64,000 nt of DNA, taken from NCBI RefSeq assembly GCF_900091515.1, contig NZ_LT607410.1:310001-374000 (forward strand), written 5' to 3'. The stretch comes from Micromonospora purpureochromogenes. Lineage in GTDB: Bacteria; Actinomycetota; Actinomycetes; Mycobacteriales; Micromonosporaceae. The notes beneath the pieces are model-generated. The model was not told the origin of the DNA, did not search any database, and worked only from the letters and a program-made list of their open reading frames with translations. Positions 8,924 through 16,162 of the stretch are shown here, piece by piece (the stretch's first letter is position 1; each line of letters starts with the position of its first letter). The position numbers were made by a program, and so were the translations under genes.

Positions 8924-8968
8924 TCGGGACTCAGTCCCAAAACAAATCGGAACTCAGTCCCAAAACAA
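8924..8968 (-). promoter_or_regulatory. Paired TetR operators before GMC gene
   Basis: Two 22-bp direct repeats, TCGG(G/A)ACTCAGTCCCAAAACAA, at 8924-8945 and 8947-8968. The first contains a perfect palindrome GGGACTCAGTCCC (8926-8938); the second has one change. They lie just upstream of the GMC gene and could overlap its promoter (TTGGGA, then TACTAT on the minus strand). Confidence 0.65.
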
Positions 8969-8972
8969 GGAC

Positions 8973-9584
8973 TTAGCTCCCGATCTGGTCCAGCCACGCC
9001 TGGAGAGGGCCGAGCAGCGCATGCAGCTCACGCTCGATTTCGTCCAGGACGGTCTCGGTGCGCGTGTCCCGTCCGGCCCTACGGCGCAGCATGGAACGAA
9101 TCAGCGCCTGGGTTGCCGCGCCCAACATGGCGGCCGCGAGCTCACCCCGCGCCCCGGGAAGCCGCTTGGCGGCAAAGCCGGCCACCACGGCCGCCCAGCG
9201 AGACCAGCGCACCGACTCCTGCTCCTGGAGGGCCTGCTCCTCTTGCGCGACGAACCTGCGAAGCCACACGCCGCGCGGGTCGCCGCTCTCCCGCATCGCC
9301 TGCATGACCCCGTGAATGATCGCCGTCGTCAGGGGCTCCGCGAGTGGGCGCTCGGCAAGGGTGGCAGGCAGACGGTCGAGATGATGGTCGAAGGGCAGCC
9401 AGAGAACGTCGGCCTTCGCCGGGAAGTAGCGGAAGAAGGTGGATCGACCGATTCCGGCGGCGGCGGCAATGTCATCGACGGTGGTCTGTTCGAAACCACG
9501 CGCCAAGAAGAGCTCGACGGCGACCGCTTCCACGTCCTGGCGCGACGACACCGGGGGTCTCCCCAGGGGACGCTTAGTTGCCAC
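8973..9584 (-). CDS. TetR-family transcriptional regulator
   Basis: 203 residues. N-terminal HTH: AVELFLARGFEQTTVDDIAA, then AAGIGRSTFFRYFPAKADV. The C-terminal ligand domain is alpha-helical and unassigned. It is upstream of and co-oriented with the GMC oxidoreductase, separated by 115 bp that hold two palindromic repeats. Most simply it represses that gene and is released by a substrate-like ligand. ATG start at 9584. Confidence 0.9.
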   Translation of the reverse strand: MATKRPLGRPPVSSRQDVEAVAVELFLARGFEQTTVDDIAAAAGIGRSTFFRYFPAKADVLWLPFDHHLDRLPATLAERPLAEPLTTAIIHGVMQAMRESGDPRGVWLRRFVAQEEQALQEQESVRWSRWAAVVAGFAAKRLPGARGELAAAMLGAATQALIRSMLRRRAGRDTRTETVLDEIERELHALLGPLQAWLDQIGS

Positions 9585-9790
9585 AAATTTCTCCTAGTTC
9601 GAGCGTTATCAGGATGAGCATCACCTTCGTGGAGCGGCACCGCCGACTTCACCACCCCCCGGGCACCAGGGGGACGGTGGCGGATAACCACAGACCCGAA
9701 GTGCGTCCATCTCATCCTCGCAGTCCAGCTCTCCGGCGAGCAGGTCGGCGTGGTGCGTCATTATGGCCCTGACGACACGAACGTCGTCTT

Positions 9791-10757
9791 AGAGGGCGTC
9801 TGATTCACGTAATTTGTGAGTGATGCGCTTTTAGGTGTCTCGCCAGGTTGGGGTGGTTTCATTGGTGAGTCGTCTGGCGAGGTTGTCGATCATGGCGATG
9901 CGGATCATGTTGGCGGAGTTCCCGGGCAGGGCTTCGTAGTCGCGGGCCAAGCGCCGGTGGAGCATGATCCAGCCCAGGGTTCGTTCGACGACCCAACGGC
10001 GTTTGACCACGGAGAACCCTTTGACGTGTGGGTCTTTGGCGACGACCTCGACGTCGATGCCGAGGGTGGCGCCGTGTTCGATGACCTTGTTCTTGAAGCC
10101 GGCGTCGACCCAGGTTTTGGTGAGGGCTGGGTGGGTGGCTTTGGCCTGTTCCAGCAGGTCGATACCGATGGTGTTGTCGCTGGCGCTGGCGCTGGCGGCG
10201 GTGACGATGACGGCGAGGAGCAGGCCGAGGGTGTCGGTGACGATGCCGCGTTTGCGTCCGACGATCTTCTTGCCGGCGTCGATGCCCTGCGTGGCGGCAG
10301 ATGCGTTGGTGGAGGTCTTCACGCTCTGGGTGTCGATGACGCAGGCCGACGGTTGCGTGGTGCGTCCGGCCCTGGCGCGGGCCAGTGCGGTGAGGTCGTA
10401 GTTGAGCTGGGTGAAGATGCCGTCGCCGGTCCAGGCGGTGAAGTAGCCGTAGACGGTCTGCCAGGGCGGGAAGTCATGCGGCAGGTAGCGCCAGGCGATG
10501 CCGGTGCGGTTGACGTAGAGGATGGCGTTGAAGATTTCCCGCAGGTCGTGGGTGGCGATACGTCCGCCGACGCCGGCGTCGGTGCGGGCCTGGCGCCAGG
10601 CGGTCAGCCGTGGCGCGATCAGCGCCCAGCGGGCGTCGGACAGGTCAGAGGGGTAGGCGGGTCGCTCGGCCATGCCGTAGGTCTACTGTGGACGAGGCGC
10701 GGTGGATCGCACCTGGAGTCCGACGATACGAGAGCTTTCCTGAACCAGACACGTTCT
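9791..10757 (-). mobile_element. IS5-family insertion sequence
   Basis: About 967 bp with imperfect 19-bp terminal inverted repeats: AGAGGGCGTCTGATTCACG at 9791-9809 and, read inward on the minus strand, AGAACGTGTCTGGTTCAGG at 10757-10739 (14 of 19 match). One intact transposase gene lies inside. No clear target-site duplication is visible. Confidence 0.7.
9831..10673 (-). CDS. IS5-family DDE transposase
   Basis: 280 residues, intact. N-terminal DUF4096-type helical region (LSDARWALIAPRL; GIAWRYLPHDFPPWQTVYGY) is followed by a DDE domain with D114 in CVIDTQSVKT, D190 in KTWVDAGFKN and E230 in KRRWVVERTLGW. It catalyses cut-and-paste movement of the surrounding element. It starts 66 bp inside the right inverted repeat and ends 22 bp inside the left one, the usual compact IS5 layout. 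Transcription is opposite to the truncated PIN-like gene that follows. Confidence 0.93.
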   Translation of the reverse strand: MAERPAYPSDLSDARWALIAPRLTAWRQARTDAGVGGRIATHDLREIFNAILYVNRTGIAWRYLPHDFPPWQTVYGYFTAWTGDGIFTQLNYDLTALARARAGRTTQPSACVIDTQSVKTSTNASAATQGIDAGKKIVGRKRGIVTDTLGLLLAVIVTAASASASDNTIGIDLLEQAKATHPALTKTWVDAGFKNKVIEHGATLGIDVEVVAKDPHVKGFSVVKRRWVVERTLGWIMLHRRLARDYEALPGNSANMIRIAMIDNLARRLTNETTPTWRDT

Positions 10758-10897
10758 GCGGAACGAAGCTGGCATATCGATGCGGCATCAGCCGGGGCAA
10801 ATGGTGTCCATAGCCATGAGTCGACCGCGCTGCTAACCTCGGCATCGGCGGGCCGAATGCCGTCAATCACATGCAGACAAGATTAAAACGCCCACTT

Positions 10898-10917
10898 AGA
10901 GCGTGTTTGAGATGGCG
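10898..10917 (+). mobile_element. Solo IS5-type end
   Basis: AGAGCGTGTTTGAGATGGCG resembles the terminal repeats of the nearby IS5 element (shared AGA.CGTGT.TG). It directly precedes the coding part of the truncated PIN-like gene, so it marks where an IS removed that gene's start. Confidence 0.45.
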
Positions 10918-11323
10918 TGATCAGGTCCAGGTGAAAGGGCTGGCGCGCGTCCTCGCCGACCTGCGCGCCGACGTGACTTATCCAGGCGACCCGGGTGCGA
11001 TCATCAAGCGGCGGGCGCGGCCGGCTTGTCCAGTCAACAGTCCGGGGGCTAAGGACCTCGACTGGATTCCAGTCGTGTCGCAGCGGGGGTGGCTCATCCT
11101 CACCCGGGACGGTCAGATTCGGGCGCACCGCAGGGAACTGGCGGCCGTACGCGACAACAACGCGCGAATGGTGGCACTCTCGACGGAGCATGCCCGCGGC
11201 ACGTTCGAGCAGTTGGAGATCGTCATGTGCCAGTGACGGCGTATGGAGGCCTTACTGGAGCAACCCGGCCCATTCATTTACATCGCTACGCGCACCACCC
11301 TGCGGCCGGTCGACCTCGACTAG
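10918..11323 (+). pseudogene. PIN-like (DUF5615-type) gene, 5' truncated with nonsense codon
   Basis: In-frame coding reads LARVLADLRADVTYPGDPG, then DLDWIPVVSQRGWLILTRDG and RELAAVRDNNARMVALS: the PIN-like fold of toxin-type ribonucleases. The normal N-terminal strand with its first acidic residue is missing and the upstream DNA is an IS end. A TGA at 11234-11236 interrupts the frame, yet beyond it the same frame continues coherently (RRMEALLEQPGPFIYIATR) to TAG 11321-11323; the TGA probably replaced a Trp codon. A shorter open frame from ATG 10871 starts within IS-adjacent DNA and is not the native start. No antitoxin is adjacent. Confidence 0.7.
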
Positions 11324-11348
11324 CCCGAGGCGTCCAAAGAGCGACCGC

Positions 11349-11373
11349 CTCGCCGGCAACCCATAGGTTCAGG
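11349..11373 (+). repeat. Second att-like site (partial)
   Basis: CTCGCCGGCAACCCATAGG followed by TTCAGG matches 12863-12887 at 24 of 25 positions. The match includes CTCGCCGGC, which is outside the tRNA part, so it shares element-derived flank with att copy 2. It then diverges. It looks like the edge of another integration event. Confidence 0.5.
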
Positions 11374-11436
11374 ACCTCCGTGACGATCGGGACCAAGACC
11401 AGAAGCAGGGACGCACGGGCCAGCCGTCGCCAGGCG

Positions 11437-11457
11437 GAGTCAGCAATGAGTCAGCAA
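11437..11457 (+). repeat. Direct decamers, candidate arm site of another integrase
   Basis: GAGTCAGCAA occurs at 11437-11446 and 11448-11457. Paired short repeats near an att-like site resemble the GTACAGCA pairs at 1136 and 12772, but with a different sequence. This suggests a different, now lost, integrase. Confidence 0.4.
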
Positions 11458-11597
11458 AGAGCGCACCACGCGGCGATGCGGGCGGAAAGGAGCGATAACG
11501 CCGACGAGCGTGAGCGCGTAGGACGACGCCTGTTGGCGCTGGCTGACAATCGCGATCAGGCTCCCCCCGACGGGGTTCGTCGACGGTTGCGACAGGC

Positions 11598-11999
11598 TCA
11601 GCGGCCGACGCGGATGCGGACGGCGGCGTACACCTCGCGCGAGCCGTCGGCGCGGAAGATCACGATGACTGGGATGCCTTCGCCGATCTCCAGTTCGCGC
11701 CGTTCGGCGGGGGTGGGCATACGCGCGGTGGCGGTATCGCCCTTGAGGAGGGTCACCGTTTCGGTTGGCTCGTCGGCGCGGACGAACGTTCCGCGCGGTG
11801 GTTCCACGATCACGAGCCCTTCCGACCGGAGTAGCGCTACAGCCTGTCGGACGCTCGTCCGGCTCAGTCCGTACTCCTGAGCCAACCGCAGCTCGCTGGG
11901 CAGCGAGGCCCCAGGGGCGAGATCGCCAGACGTGATCCGGTCTCGCAGAAGGTCTGCGAGCTGCCGGAACACGGCGCGATCTGCGCTGGGGTCGATCAC
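11598..11999 (-). CDS. GntR-family regulator of AICE type
   Basis: 133 residues. N-terminal winged helix: QLADLLRDRITSGDLAPGAS, LPSELRLAQEYGLSRTSVRQ, then LRSEGLVIVEPPRGTFVR. The C-terminal part is short (about 60 residues) and smaller than a full UTRA ligand domain. Short GntR proteins of this kind control transfer and replication genes in actinomycete integrative elements (KorSA/Pra-like roles). It is divergent from the small-gene group starting at 12073, across an unusually AT-rich intergenic region. Confidence 0.85.
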   Translation of the reverse strand: MIDPSADRAVFRQLADLLRDRITSGDLAPGASLPSELRLAQEYGLSRTSVRQAVALLRSEGLVIVEPPRGTFVRADEPTETVTLLKGDTATARMPTPAERRELEIGEGIPVIVIFRADGSREVYAAVRIRVGR

Positions 12000-12072
12000 G
12001 AATGTGACGCTACGTGTCCAACAGTTCTACATCTTATTTATTGTATCTACAGTCCTACGTCGTTACGGTGAC
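12000..12072. promoter_or_regulatory. AT-rich divergent promoter between GntR and small AICE genes
   Basis: In a GC-rich background this stretch contains TTCTACATCTTATTTATTG and GTATCTACAGTCCTAC. The half-sites TCTACATC and ATCTACAG suggest GntR binding sites overlapping both promoters. Not experimentally supported. Confidence 0.4.
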
Positions 12073-12369
12073 ATGAGCTGGGACAACAGCCAGCGATCGA
12101 CTCCGCCCGCCCGTGAGATCGACAAACGCCCGAGGGGAGACCTGGTGCCTCGCGTGTCGTACGAGGAGTACTTGGTGGCCGTCGCGCTAACCCTGGTCAG
12201 GCGGCACCGGCCGGTCTGGCCATGGCAGCGATGGCGAAAGATCTGCCGATGCGGGAGCGAGTTGCCCTGCCATACGAGGCACCGAATCCCGATAAACCGA
12301 GGTCACTGGCCGTCAGAGGACGGCTGGCAACCCGCTCCGTCATCGGAGCCGCCGGTCGAGCGGGGATAG
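12073..12369 (+). CDS. Small AICE-associated protein with Cys-rich motif
   Basis: 98 residues from ATG 12073. It contains YEEYLVAVALTLVRRHRP followed by a CRCGSELPCHTRHR motif whose three Cys and one His could bind a metal. It is the first of three closely packed plus-strand genes. The next gene carries the related CGGCGADWPCHTRRR motif. Genes like these are common near the ends of actinomycete integrative elements; their function is unknown. Confidence 0.6.
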   Translation: MSWDNSQRSTPPAREIDKRPRGDLVPRVSYEEYLVAVALTLVRRHRPVWPWQRWRKICRCGSELPCHTRHRIPINRGHWPSEDGWQPAPSSEPPVERG

Positions 12370-12374
12370 CCGAA

Positions 12375-12593
12375 GTGACGACCCACCTCCCGATCACGCC
12401 GGCCTGGACCTGCGGTGGCTGCGGTGCCGACTGGCCCTGCCACACTCGCCGTCGAGAGCTGCGAGCGGAGTACGACCGAGCTCCTATTTCACTCGCTCTC
12501 TACTTGGCCGCCCAGCTCGTCAACGCTGCCCAGGACTTGGCTCACGTCCCCGCCGGACACCTACACCAGCGGTTCCTCGGCTGGACTCGATGA
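12375..12593 (+). CDS. Small AICE-associated protein (CxxC...CHTRR motif)
   Basis: 72 residues from GTG 12375, six bases after the previous stop. N-terminal WTCGGCGADWPCHTRRREL is a likely metal-binding knuckle; then LALYLAAQLVNAAQDL is an amphipathic helix. It shares the CHTR motif with the preceding gene, so the two are probably diverged duplicates. Database entries for similar sequences are sometimes labelled flavin reductase, which nothing visible here supports. Its stop overlaps the next start (ATGA). Confidence 0.6.
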   Translation: MTTHLPITPAWTCGGCGADWPCHTRRRELRAEYDRAPISLALYLAAQLVNAAQDLAHVPAGHLHQRFLGWTR

Positions 12594-12763
12594 GCATCCT
12601 GCGACCCGGGGACGAGAAGTTCCACTACAGCGACGGCTCCCACAAGTGGATCCCGCCGGGCCCGGACTACGACCAGGAGGTCTGGGACGAGCAGGTCCGC
12701 CAGCACAAGCAGTGCCACCTGGGACACGAGCACCCGAAGGTCCGCATCCAGCGCCTCGTTTGA
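12590..12763 (+). CDS. Very small AICE-associated hypothetical protein
   Basis: 57 residues from ATG 12590, translationally coupled to the previous gene by an ATGA overlap. The sequence is highly charged (DEKFHYSDGSHKWIPPGPDY, then QHKQCHLGHEHPK) with one CHLGHEH cluster that could bind metal. No known domain. It ends nine bases before the right arm-type repeat, so it is the last gene of the element. Confidence 0.6.
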   Translation: MSILRPGDEKFHYSDGSHKWIPPGPDYDQEVWDEQVRQHKQCHLGHEHPKVRIQRLV

Positions 12764-12771
12764 CGCCAGCA

Positions 12772-12792
12772 GTACAGCAGCGAAGTACAGCA
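12772..12792 (+). repeat. Putative integrase arm-type site, right
   Basis: Exact copy of the 21-bp sequence at 1136-1156 in the same orientation, 79 bp before att copy 2. Two GTACAGCA octamers at 13-bp spacing. Confidence 0.6.
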
Positions 12793-12871
12793 ACCGTGCC
12801 AAACCTCGCCGAGAGCCATGCCAGCAGCCCGGATGACCTCGTAGCGCACCCGATCCGACCCGCTCGCCGGC

Positions 12872-12909
12872 AATCCATAGGTTCAGGGTTCGAGTCCCTG
12901 GCGGCCCAC
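12872..12909 (+). repeat. attachment site copy 2 (tRNA 3' end)
   Basis: 38 bp identical to 1044-1081. No tRNA 5' half is found upstream. This is the distal boundary of the element. An integrase tail and a tRNA-Phe-like sequence follow it. Confidence 0.8.
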
Positions 12910-12974
12910 CATCTACCGCCTCTGAACTGCGAAAACGCCGGGAAAAGATCATCGGACACAGCCAGGGCACAAAC

Positions 12975-13102
12975 TAGCTGTGATCTTGGCTAGCGGCGGC
13001 GCTGGGCCGCTTGTCGGCGGCCTGGCGTAGGAGCTGGCCGACGACGCCGCGCGGCGGTCCTTCTTCGGCAGCCAGTGGACGTAGGTCTCCAGCGTGATCC
13101 GT
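12975..13102 (-). pseudogene. C-terminal remnant of a second tyrosine integrase
   Basis: The minus strand reads RITLETYVHWLPKKDRR, a typical integrase C-terminus around the active-site Tyr (ETYVHWLP). A one-base shift then gives GVVGQLLRQAADKRPSAA to the stop at 12975-12977. Everything upstream of the Tyr motif is gone. This differs from the intact integrase at 1197, so it records an older integration at the same place. Confidence 0.65.
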
Positions 13103-13223
13103 AGTCGACGGTTCCGCCCGACCCGCGGCCTACTTGCAGAGCAACCGTCAGGCTGACCACCTGGCGGGCGGCTGGTCACCGCCCCGCGAGCAAGCGGGGC
13201 AGGCGGCACACCTCACACACCAT

Positions 13224-13295
13224 GCCCTTCAATCTCAGGTGGTAGAGCGCCCGATTGAAGATCGGGAGGTTTCCGGTTCGACGTCGGAGGGGGCA
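13224..13295 (+). tRNA. tRNA-Phe(GAA)-like gene, probably degenerate
   Basis: 72 nt folds as a cloverleaf: anticodon stem CCCGA/TCGGG with loop TTGAAGA (anticodon GAA), T arm TCCGG TTCGACG TCGGA with one wobble, and an acceptor GCCCTTC against AGGGGGC with wobbles and a mismatch at its base. D-stem pairing is imperfect. It differs from the clean tRNA-Phe at 57742. I judge it a pseudo-tRNA or element-borne tRNA. Confidence 0.4.
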
Positions 13296-13632
13296 CGTTG
13301 ATTCCGCGACCCGACCTGCATCACTGCCCTCAACGGGAGATTCCATGATCTTCGCTAATGCGATTTCCGAATGCTGCTGCCCGAGCACGCCGATCGCTGG
13401 CCGGAGATCGCCGACGAGTTCACCCAGGCCTCGCGGGCAGCCACCCGGCGCGCCGACGACGGTCGCGTTCGGGCCGTACGCGTCGCGCGACGCGCCGCTG
13501 GACCTCGTCGCCGGGGTGGACCCGACGGGTGCAAAGTCCCCATCCACTCCTCGGACTACGCCTTCAGCTGTGCGGAGTGCGGTGAGTCGGACGGGTCTGG
13601 CTGCTTGCCGCAATGCTCAGACAGCCCCTGCT
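13296..13632. other. Gap with no convincing gene
   Basis: Between the tRNA-like sequence and the small minus-strand gene. Open frames exist in several phases but none has a coherent protein signature. Confidence 0.35.
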
Positions 13633-13923
13633 TCACCTTCCCTGGGGCCAGCGCTGGGTGGCTTCTTCGGGGCTACCGACGGGCCGGACAGCACCGCCGG
13701 CATGACCAGCCTGGCTGACGTCACCTGTCGCCCCGGCGCCGCTGGGTCCGGTGCGCTTGGCGCCTTTGAGGCGCCGTACCGCCTCGGCTCCGGCTGCTCC
13801 CGCCGCAACCAGCGCCGCCATCAGTGGCCATGGAGTACGACGACGAGCCACGGCTTGTTGCCTCTGCGGAGTACGACGACGAGTCACGGGTTGTTGCCTC
13901 TTCAGGTACCTCTGCGCTGTCAT
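13633..13923 (-). CDS. Possible small membrane protein with Arg-rich repeats
   Basis: 96 residues. The N-terminus has two copies of a 12-residue repeat (RRRTPQRQQAVA and a near copy) encoded by a 36-bp tandem DNA repeat. It is followed by one hydrophobic segment (WPLMAALVAAGAAGAEAV) and a polar Gly-rich tail. The positive N-terminus before one helix would make an anchored protein with its tail outside. No family recognised and the ribosome binding site is too close to the ATG, so the call is tentative. Confidence 0.3.
   Translation of the reverse strand: MTAQRYLKRQQPVTRRRTPQRQQAVARRRTPWPLMAALVAAGAAGAEAVRRLKGAKRTGPSGAGATGDVSQAGHAGGAVRPVGSPEEATQRWPQGR
13832..13901. repeat. 36-bp tandem repeat, two copies
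   Basis: GGAGTACGACGACGAG followed by a CACGG.TTGTTGCCTCT block occurs at 13832-13865 and 13868-13901 with two differences. It encodes the Arg-rich repeat of the possible minus-strand protein. Confidence 0.7.
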
Positions 13924-14201
13924 TTCCTCATTGTCGGCACCCGCGCCGGCCCAGGCGGCTAAATCGATGTCTGCGAGTGGTCGGGCTGACCCTGCCTGTG
14001 AAACCGATGGATGACGGACGCTCCGGCCGGATGCTCCTGAAGATCAGCCATACGACGGCTTGCGGTTGGCGGGGGGAATCTCCAATCCCGTACGGCCGAC
14101 GCACGGCACCACCTCGCGGTACTCGACATCACTGCTCAGGGCTGGGACGAGCGATCTAGGTCGCTGAGCGTCGGCGCGGGCGGACTCCAGGCGAGGTGTG
14201 G
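13924..14201. other. Gap with no gene seen
   Basis: No coherent reading frame, repeat or strong hairpin between the small membrane-protein candidate and the phosphatase gene. Confidence 0.3.
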
Positions 14202-14813
14202 TCACTCAAGTAGGCGGCTACGTGCTGCTCGTAGCGTCTCAGCTGAGACGCCCGCCTCTACCAGGTACGACGCAGCTCCTCCGTAGTGGCTGTCGAGGTG
14301 GTTCAGCGTGTTCAGCATCGTCTGAGGCGAGCAGCCGTCGGTCAGCGCGTAATCCTCGGCAATGGCGTCAGGGGCGACACCAGCGACGCGCAGCAACAGC
14401 GCCACGAGAACGCCCGTCCGATCCTTACCGGCTTGGCAGTGCACGACGACACCGCCTGGTGCTGCCTCGGCGACTGTCCGGAAGGCCTCGCCGATCCGCT
14501 GGCGGTTGTGATCCAGCATCGGGGCGTAGGTGTCCGGTGGGGGTACATACTCCCGCACGTCGTTCAGCATCGGCACGTGTCGGTAGAAGGCGTCGCCCGC
14601 GAACGGGCTCGGCTCCTGGTCGCACTCCCACCTCCAGCGCAGGTCGACCAGGCAGCCGATCCCACTGCTCCGAACCGCTCGAATCGTTGCCGCCGTCAGG
14701 CGCTCGTGACTGTCTGACCGCAGTAGCGCACCCGACCGGATCCGTCGGCCGTCGACGGCGCGGACACCGCCGAGGTCACGAGAGTTCCGACAACCAGGCC
14801 AACCGATGTCCAT
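14202..14813 (-). CDS. Tyrosine-protein phosphatase (Y_phosphatase3 type)
   Basis: 203 residues. NSRDLGGVRAVDGRRIRSGA is the family's N-terminal signature and VVVHCQAGKDRTGVLVALL holds the CxxxxxR catalytic loop (Cys nucleophile, Arg binding phosphate). The family includes secreted PtpB-like and cytoplasmic enzymes; no signal peptide is present, so this one is likely cytoplasmic. It dephosphorylates phosphotyrosine or possibly phosphoinositides. It stands alone and is followed by an unrelated gene in the same direction. Confidence 0.9.
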   Translation of the reverse strand: MDIGWPGCRNSRDLGGVRAVDGRRIRSGALLRSDSHERLTAATIRAVRSSGIGCLVDLRWRWECDQEPSPFAGDAFYRHVPMLNDVREYVPPPDTYAPMLDHNRQRIGEAFRTVAEAAPGGVVVHCQAGKDRTGVLVALLLRVAGVAPDAIAEDYALTDGCSPQTMLNTLNHLDSHYGGAASYLVEAGVSAETLRAARSRLLE

Positions 14814-14912
14814 GGGCCCTCTCTGATGCGCGTCGACTAGCGATGACCGCTGGAACCGGACAGCAGGATCCCCGACTCGCCGACCGTCGTTGGGGAAGCA
14901 GGCGTCCAGGGT

Positions 14913-15362
14913 TCACACCACCTCCGGTGGGCGGGGCCGCTGTTGCAGGTAGTTCCGGGCGCGTGGCAGCGGGTCGTGGGCGTACTGCTCCGGCATCCGG
15001 GACTTGTGGGCGGCGCAGAAGTGTCCAAGTGTTGATGTGATCGGCAGGAGCTCCCAGCCCGGGTCTGGTTCGTACTCCGCGGTGGCCCGCAACAGTTCGG
15101 GCAGGGGCGTCCAGCCATCATGGTCGAAAGCCCAGCGGCCGTTGCTGATGATCACGTGGCTGACGTAGGGCTCACCGAGCTGACGTAATCCCACGACGCC
15201 GAACCCGGCTGAGGCGTACCGCTCGACGGCGACCCAGGCGAGCACATGGCATGCGCCGGCGGCGAAGAACGCCTGGTCCGACCGTTCCCATGACAGCACC
15301 TGATCCAGGCGCTCAGCTTGCGTGCGGCGGAATATGGCGGCAGGAGTGTAGGGCGTCCCCAT
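14913..15362 (-). CDS. Hypothetical protein
   Basis: 149 residues if started at ATG 15362 (MGTPYTPAAIFRRTQAERL). The protein is soluble, with an LSWERSDQAFFAAGACHVLA stretch and a YVSHVIISNGRWAFDHDGW core. I know no domain for it. The codon pattern is typical of the host and the frame is uninterrupted, so it is probably real. A longer reading upstream to 15413 exists but lacks support. Confidence 0.6.
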   Translation of the reverse strand: MGTPYTPAAIFRRTQAERLDQVLSWERSDQAFFAAGACHVLAWVAVERYASAGFGVVGLRQLGEPYVSHVIISNGRWAFDHDGWTPLPELLRATAEYEPDPGWELLPITSTLGHFCAAHKSRMPEQYAHDPLPRARNYLQQRPRPPEVV

Positions 15363-15431
15363 GCCGGAAGTATCGAGCAAGCACACACGACCATGGGATC
15401 CGGAGGCTCGCACCGGCCCATCATCGTTGGG

Positions 15432-16046
15432 CTACTGCTGCTGGAAGCGGCTCAGGAACTCGTCCACCAGGTGCGGTTTGTGGTGATCCATCCGGGTCCG
15501 AGTGCCTGAGGTGAGGCCGCCACACGTGTAGATCAGCGGCACCGGTGGCCGGTCCGGGTAGCGCAGCAGGAACGAGTGCTCGTGGCTGTATCCGATCAAG
15601 AGGCAGGCCTCGCCCATCGGCGCCGGGGCGGCATCGGGCCACCAGCCGCTGTGTCGCCGCTGCCACTGGCGCCAGGCATCGTTGCGATCGGGTAGTCGGT
15701 TCAGCAGCGCGGCGAAGTCGGCGGCCCCGGCAAGCAGCACCCGCTGACGCGGCGGGTCCACCACCCCGGGGCGCTGGATGTGCAGTGCCGTGGGCGCGGT
15801 GCACAGCAACACCTCCGTGGCTCCGGGCGGCACGAGCGGGCCAGGGACGTCGACGAACTGATGCCGCTCCTCGATGACCGGGCAGCCATCCGGTCCGAGC
15901 GGGATCTCATAAGGAGCGCCGGCCCTTGCCGGCCAGGGCGAGGCGGTGCGCCGGACCCAGGCGATGGTGACCACACCCGCGGCCACCGCGACCACCGTCA
16001 CCAGGGCGGCCACCGCCCGACGCCGACGCGGGCTCCACCTGGACAC
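15432..16046 (-). CDS. Single-pass membrane or secreted hypothetical protein
   Basis: 204 residues. An Arg-rich start (SRWSPRRRRAVAALVTVV) runs into one hydrophobic helix ending near residue 30, with no clean signal peptidase site, so it is probably anchored with the rest outside. The outer part has four Cys (GCPVIEE, LLCTAP, EACLLIG, YTCGG) that could form disulfides. No family recognised. It lies just downstream of the MerR gene on the same strand but with a gap of about 115 bp. Confidence 0.6.
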   Translation of the reverse strand: MSRWSPRRRRAVAALVTVVAVAAGVVTIAWVRRTASPWPARAGAPYEIPLGPDGCPVIEERHQFVDVPGPLVPPGATEVLLCTAPTALHIQRPGVVDPPRQRVLLAGAADFAALLNRLPDRNDAWRQWQRRHSGWWPDAAPAPMGEACLLIGYSHEHSFLLRYPDRPPVPLIYTCGGLTSGTRTRMDHHKPHLVDEFLSRFQQQ

Positions 16047-16162
16047 TGGCCACCTCCAGCTCGGCGATTGCCAGCGAGGCTACGCCGACAAGGCGTTGTC
16101 CAGCGTCCCCGCCTCGCTGCGCCGGTCAGCCCTCAACCTCGTGTCGTCGTCCAACCAACTGC

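Larger units (their letters stand above)
1044..12909. mobile_element. Decayed AICE-type integrative element
   Basis: Boundaries are the two 38-bp tRNA-end copies. Inside, next to copy 1, is an overlapping minus-strand int-xis-rep module; near copy 2 are a GntR regulator and three small genes typical of actinomycete integrative and conjugative elements. Matching 21-bp repeats flank the interior at 1136 and 12772. xis and rep are frameshifted, and no FtsK/SpoIIIE-type transfer gene is present. The centre is occupied by an IS110-family element, a GMC oxidoreductase with TetR regulator, an IS5-family element and a broken PIN-like gene. The element is probably no longer self-mobile. Confidence 0.7.

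Noticed and set aside
13255..13962. Plus-strand frame of 235 codons
   Set aside because: No coherent domain, overlaps a tRNA-like sequence and a tandem repeat.
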